This document shows, one piece after another, positions 5,522 through 6,826 of a stretch of DNA of 6,826 nt. A program made the position numbers and the translations under genes. Under the pieces are notes generated by a model. The model did not search any database, was not told where the DNA came from, and saw only the letters and a program-made list of their open reading frames with translations. Source of the DNA: Victivallales bacterium (GTDB lineage Bacteria; Verrucomicrobiota; Lentisphaeria; Oligosphaerales; Oligosphaeraceae); contig JAFTAC010000008.1 in assembly GCA_017458805.1 (NCBI GenBank), positions 1-6,826 of the forward strand, given 5' to 3'. Positions within the stretch are counted from its first letter, which is position 1, and each line of letters begins with the position of its first letter.

Positions 5522-6826
5522 CTAATCGCGGTCTGGACCGAGCTTGCCGTATGACCAGTAGCTTCCCTGGGGCATGGTGGTGTCCTCGGGGAGGATGTCA
5601 GGCTTGAATGTCTTGCTCATGGCGATGAGTTCATCTCGAATGCGTTCGCCTGCATCAATGCAGAGGCAGCTGTATGCGGTGAGCACGGTTTCATAGCCGC
5701 CGCCCGTCTTCGGGTCAAAGGCCTCTGAGGTGGGAACATATCCCACGCAGTCGTTGGCGAGCTCGACGGTCATGGTCTTGGCAAATGGCGAAGCCGCCTT
5801 GATTTCAAGCGACAGCGAGGTGAAGTACTCTGCGGGATTCGAGAGGAACAGCGCGTCGCCAATCTGGATTGCCGTCAGTCGCACGCCTTTGTCGGGCTGA
5901 AGGCGCTGGAGTTCCGACTCGAAAAGGCGCTCTCTTGCAAAGACCGCCGCTGTGTTTGCGGGGTCGGCACGATGCTCCTCAACAATCTTCCAGGCCTCCT
6001 CGACGGATCCCTTGCGTGGCACGCGCCTGGGCACGGGCAGGATGCGGTCTTCGAATGCGAGGGTCGGGTTGGATTGCTTCGGCATGGCGATAAGCTCCTT
6101 CGCGGCCTCCGCAGCCACGCGGAAGCCAAGGCGCTTGGCAATGTCCAGGCCAAAGTCCCGTGTGCGGCTCTGGTTGTTCACCTGCGTGACATCACCGCAG
6201 GGGCCGTTCAGCACGACAACGCCGGCATCTTCGCCGAACAGCTTTTGAATCGTCTCTTCGACATAGTAGGGCCAGTCGCCATGGGAGTTTGATTTGCTGT
6301 ACGTCGTGCCGTGGCAGCAGAAGTTGACCAGTGCGCCGATGAGCGAGCCGTCTTCGCGCCAGGCACCCACGACGCCGACCATCGGGTCGAGCTTGCCAGC
6401 GGGACCCACGATGTCGGGGTTCATTTTGCCTGGATGCGAGTAGGCGCGTCCATCCTTGCAGAAGAGTCGGCGCGGGAAGGTGTATCCAGACTCTTCGCCT
6501 TTGCCAGTGTTGATGAGGGCATCTTCCACTCTGGAGCATGCCATGTATATCGCAGTCGCGGTTTGCCGTGCGGTGAAATCCACGAACCAGGCGTCGGGCG
6601 CTGCCGTGTATTTGGTGAGTTCGACGACCTCGGGGGCCATCTTGTCGAGCATGTCAGCCTGTAGGAAGGAGGAGACGGCTGCGCCTGAATGGGTGTGGGT
6701 GGCGGAGATGATGAAGCTGTCAAGCTTCTGCCCCTTCATTTTCTCATAGTAGGAGAGGGCCAAGTCAATGGTGGGGCGACCGATTGAGCAGCAATCGACT
6801 ACGGCAAAGGCGACGCGTCCTGCATC
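5522..6826 (-). CDS. Neutral/alkaline ceramidase-like zinc hydrolase (5' end off window)
   Basis: The frame is open to the right edge and gives 434 residues before the stop at 5522. The true start lies beyond 6826: the first residues visible (DAGRVAFAVVDCC) are already inside the domain, so perhaps 40-50 residues are missing, and the TTG at 6763 is not the start. The fold is that of neutral/alkaline non-lysosomal ceramidases (PF04734). All four expected zinc ligands can be placed (numbering from the fragment): the THTHSG motif (H44/H46), H172 in NFCCHGT, E333 in NPAEYF and Y363 in VGYVP. The loop LNGPCGDV (206-213) stands where true ceramidases have a Ser-containing SSNLGDVSPN-type loop, and no Ser is present there. 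It probably hydrolyses an amide or ester bond with zinc, but ceramide as substrate is doubtful. It is upstream of and co-directional with the glycosidase gene. Confidence 0.85.
   Translation of the reverse strand, partial: DAGRVAFAVVDCCSIGRPTIDLALSYYEKMKGQKLDSFIISATHTHSGAAVSSFLQADMLDKMAPEVVELTKYTAAPDAWFVDFTARQTATAIYMACSRVEDALINTGKGEESGYTFPRRLFCKDGRAYSHPGKMNPDIVGPAGKLDPMVGVVGAWREDGSLIGALVNFCCHGTTYSKSNSHGDWPYYVEETIQKLFGEDAGVVVLNGPCGDVTQVNNQSRTRDFGLDIAKRLGFRVAAEAAKELIAMPKQSNPTLAFEDRILPVPRRVPRKGSVEEAWKIVEEHRADPANTAAVFARERLFESELQRLQPDKGVRLTAIQIGDALFLSNPAEYFTSLSLEIKAASPFAKTMTVELANDCVGYVPTSEAFDPKTGGGYETVLTAYSCLCIDAGERIRDELIAMSKTFKPDILPEDTTMPQGSYWSYGKLGPDRD

Noticed and set aside
5869..6292. Plus-strand frames of 74-106 codons opposite the ceramidase-like gene
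   Set aside because: Arg/Ala/Gly-rich antisense shadows typical of a GC-rich coding region, with no recognisable family.
6761..6763. TTG at 6763 as the start of the ceramidase-like gene
   Set aside because: The frame is open to the window edge and the upstream 21 residues (DAGRVAFAVVDCC...) fit the conserved domain, so the gene begins outside the window.

Overview
The window looks like a chromosomal piece of a bacterium of the PVC group, most likely Lentisphaerota (Victivallis-like). Three protein types common there occur together: a membrane protein ending in the 'DPFS..PL.YR ... SVGPDG.DDGG' module, a large GH42-like retaining glycosidase homologue, and a neutral-ceramidase-like zinc hydrolase. 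An Rpn/PD-(D/E)XK nuclease gene sits among them. The taxonomic call is inference from protein style; no rRNA or marker gene is present.

Layout: (1) 1-1917, minus strand, the first 639 codons of a gene running off the left edge: five membrane segments, then a long soluble region with a GspG-like C-terminal signature. (2) 1918-2527, a 610-bp gap with AT-rich promoter-like sequence at both ends and no convincing gene between. (3) 2528-3424, plus strand, a complete 298-residue Rpn-family nuclease. Inside it, at 3209, an in-frame ATG lies 8 nt after a GGAGG. This could start a separate 71-residue C-terminal protein like the RpnS intragenic antitoxins described in enterobacteria. (4) 3530-5389, minus strand, a complete 619-residue glycosidase-like protein with an apparent loss of the catalytic nucleophile. 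(5) 5390-5521, a 132-bp gap with a strong ribosome binding site and a long inverted repeat overlapping a candidate promoter. (6) 5522-6826, minus strand, the C-terminal 434 residues of a ceramidase-like zinc hydrolase whose start is beyond the right edge.

The hydrolase and glycosidase genes are read in the same direction and may form one catabolic unit, with the palindrome giving the glycosidase gene its own control. The Rpn gene is convergent with the glycosidase gene and divergent from the membrane-protein gene, so it is probably an independent, acquired unit. The most interesting candidates are the possible nuclease/intragenic-inhibitor arrangement in the Rpn gene and the glycosidase homologue with an altered active site.
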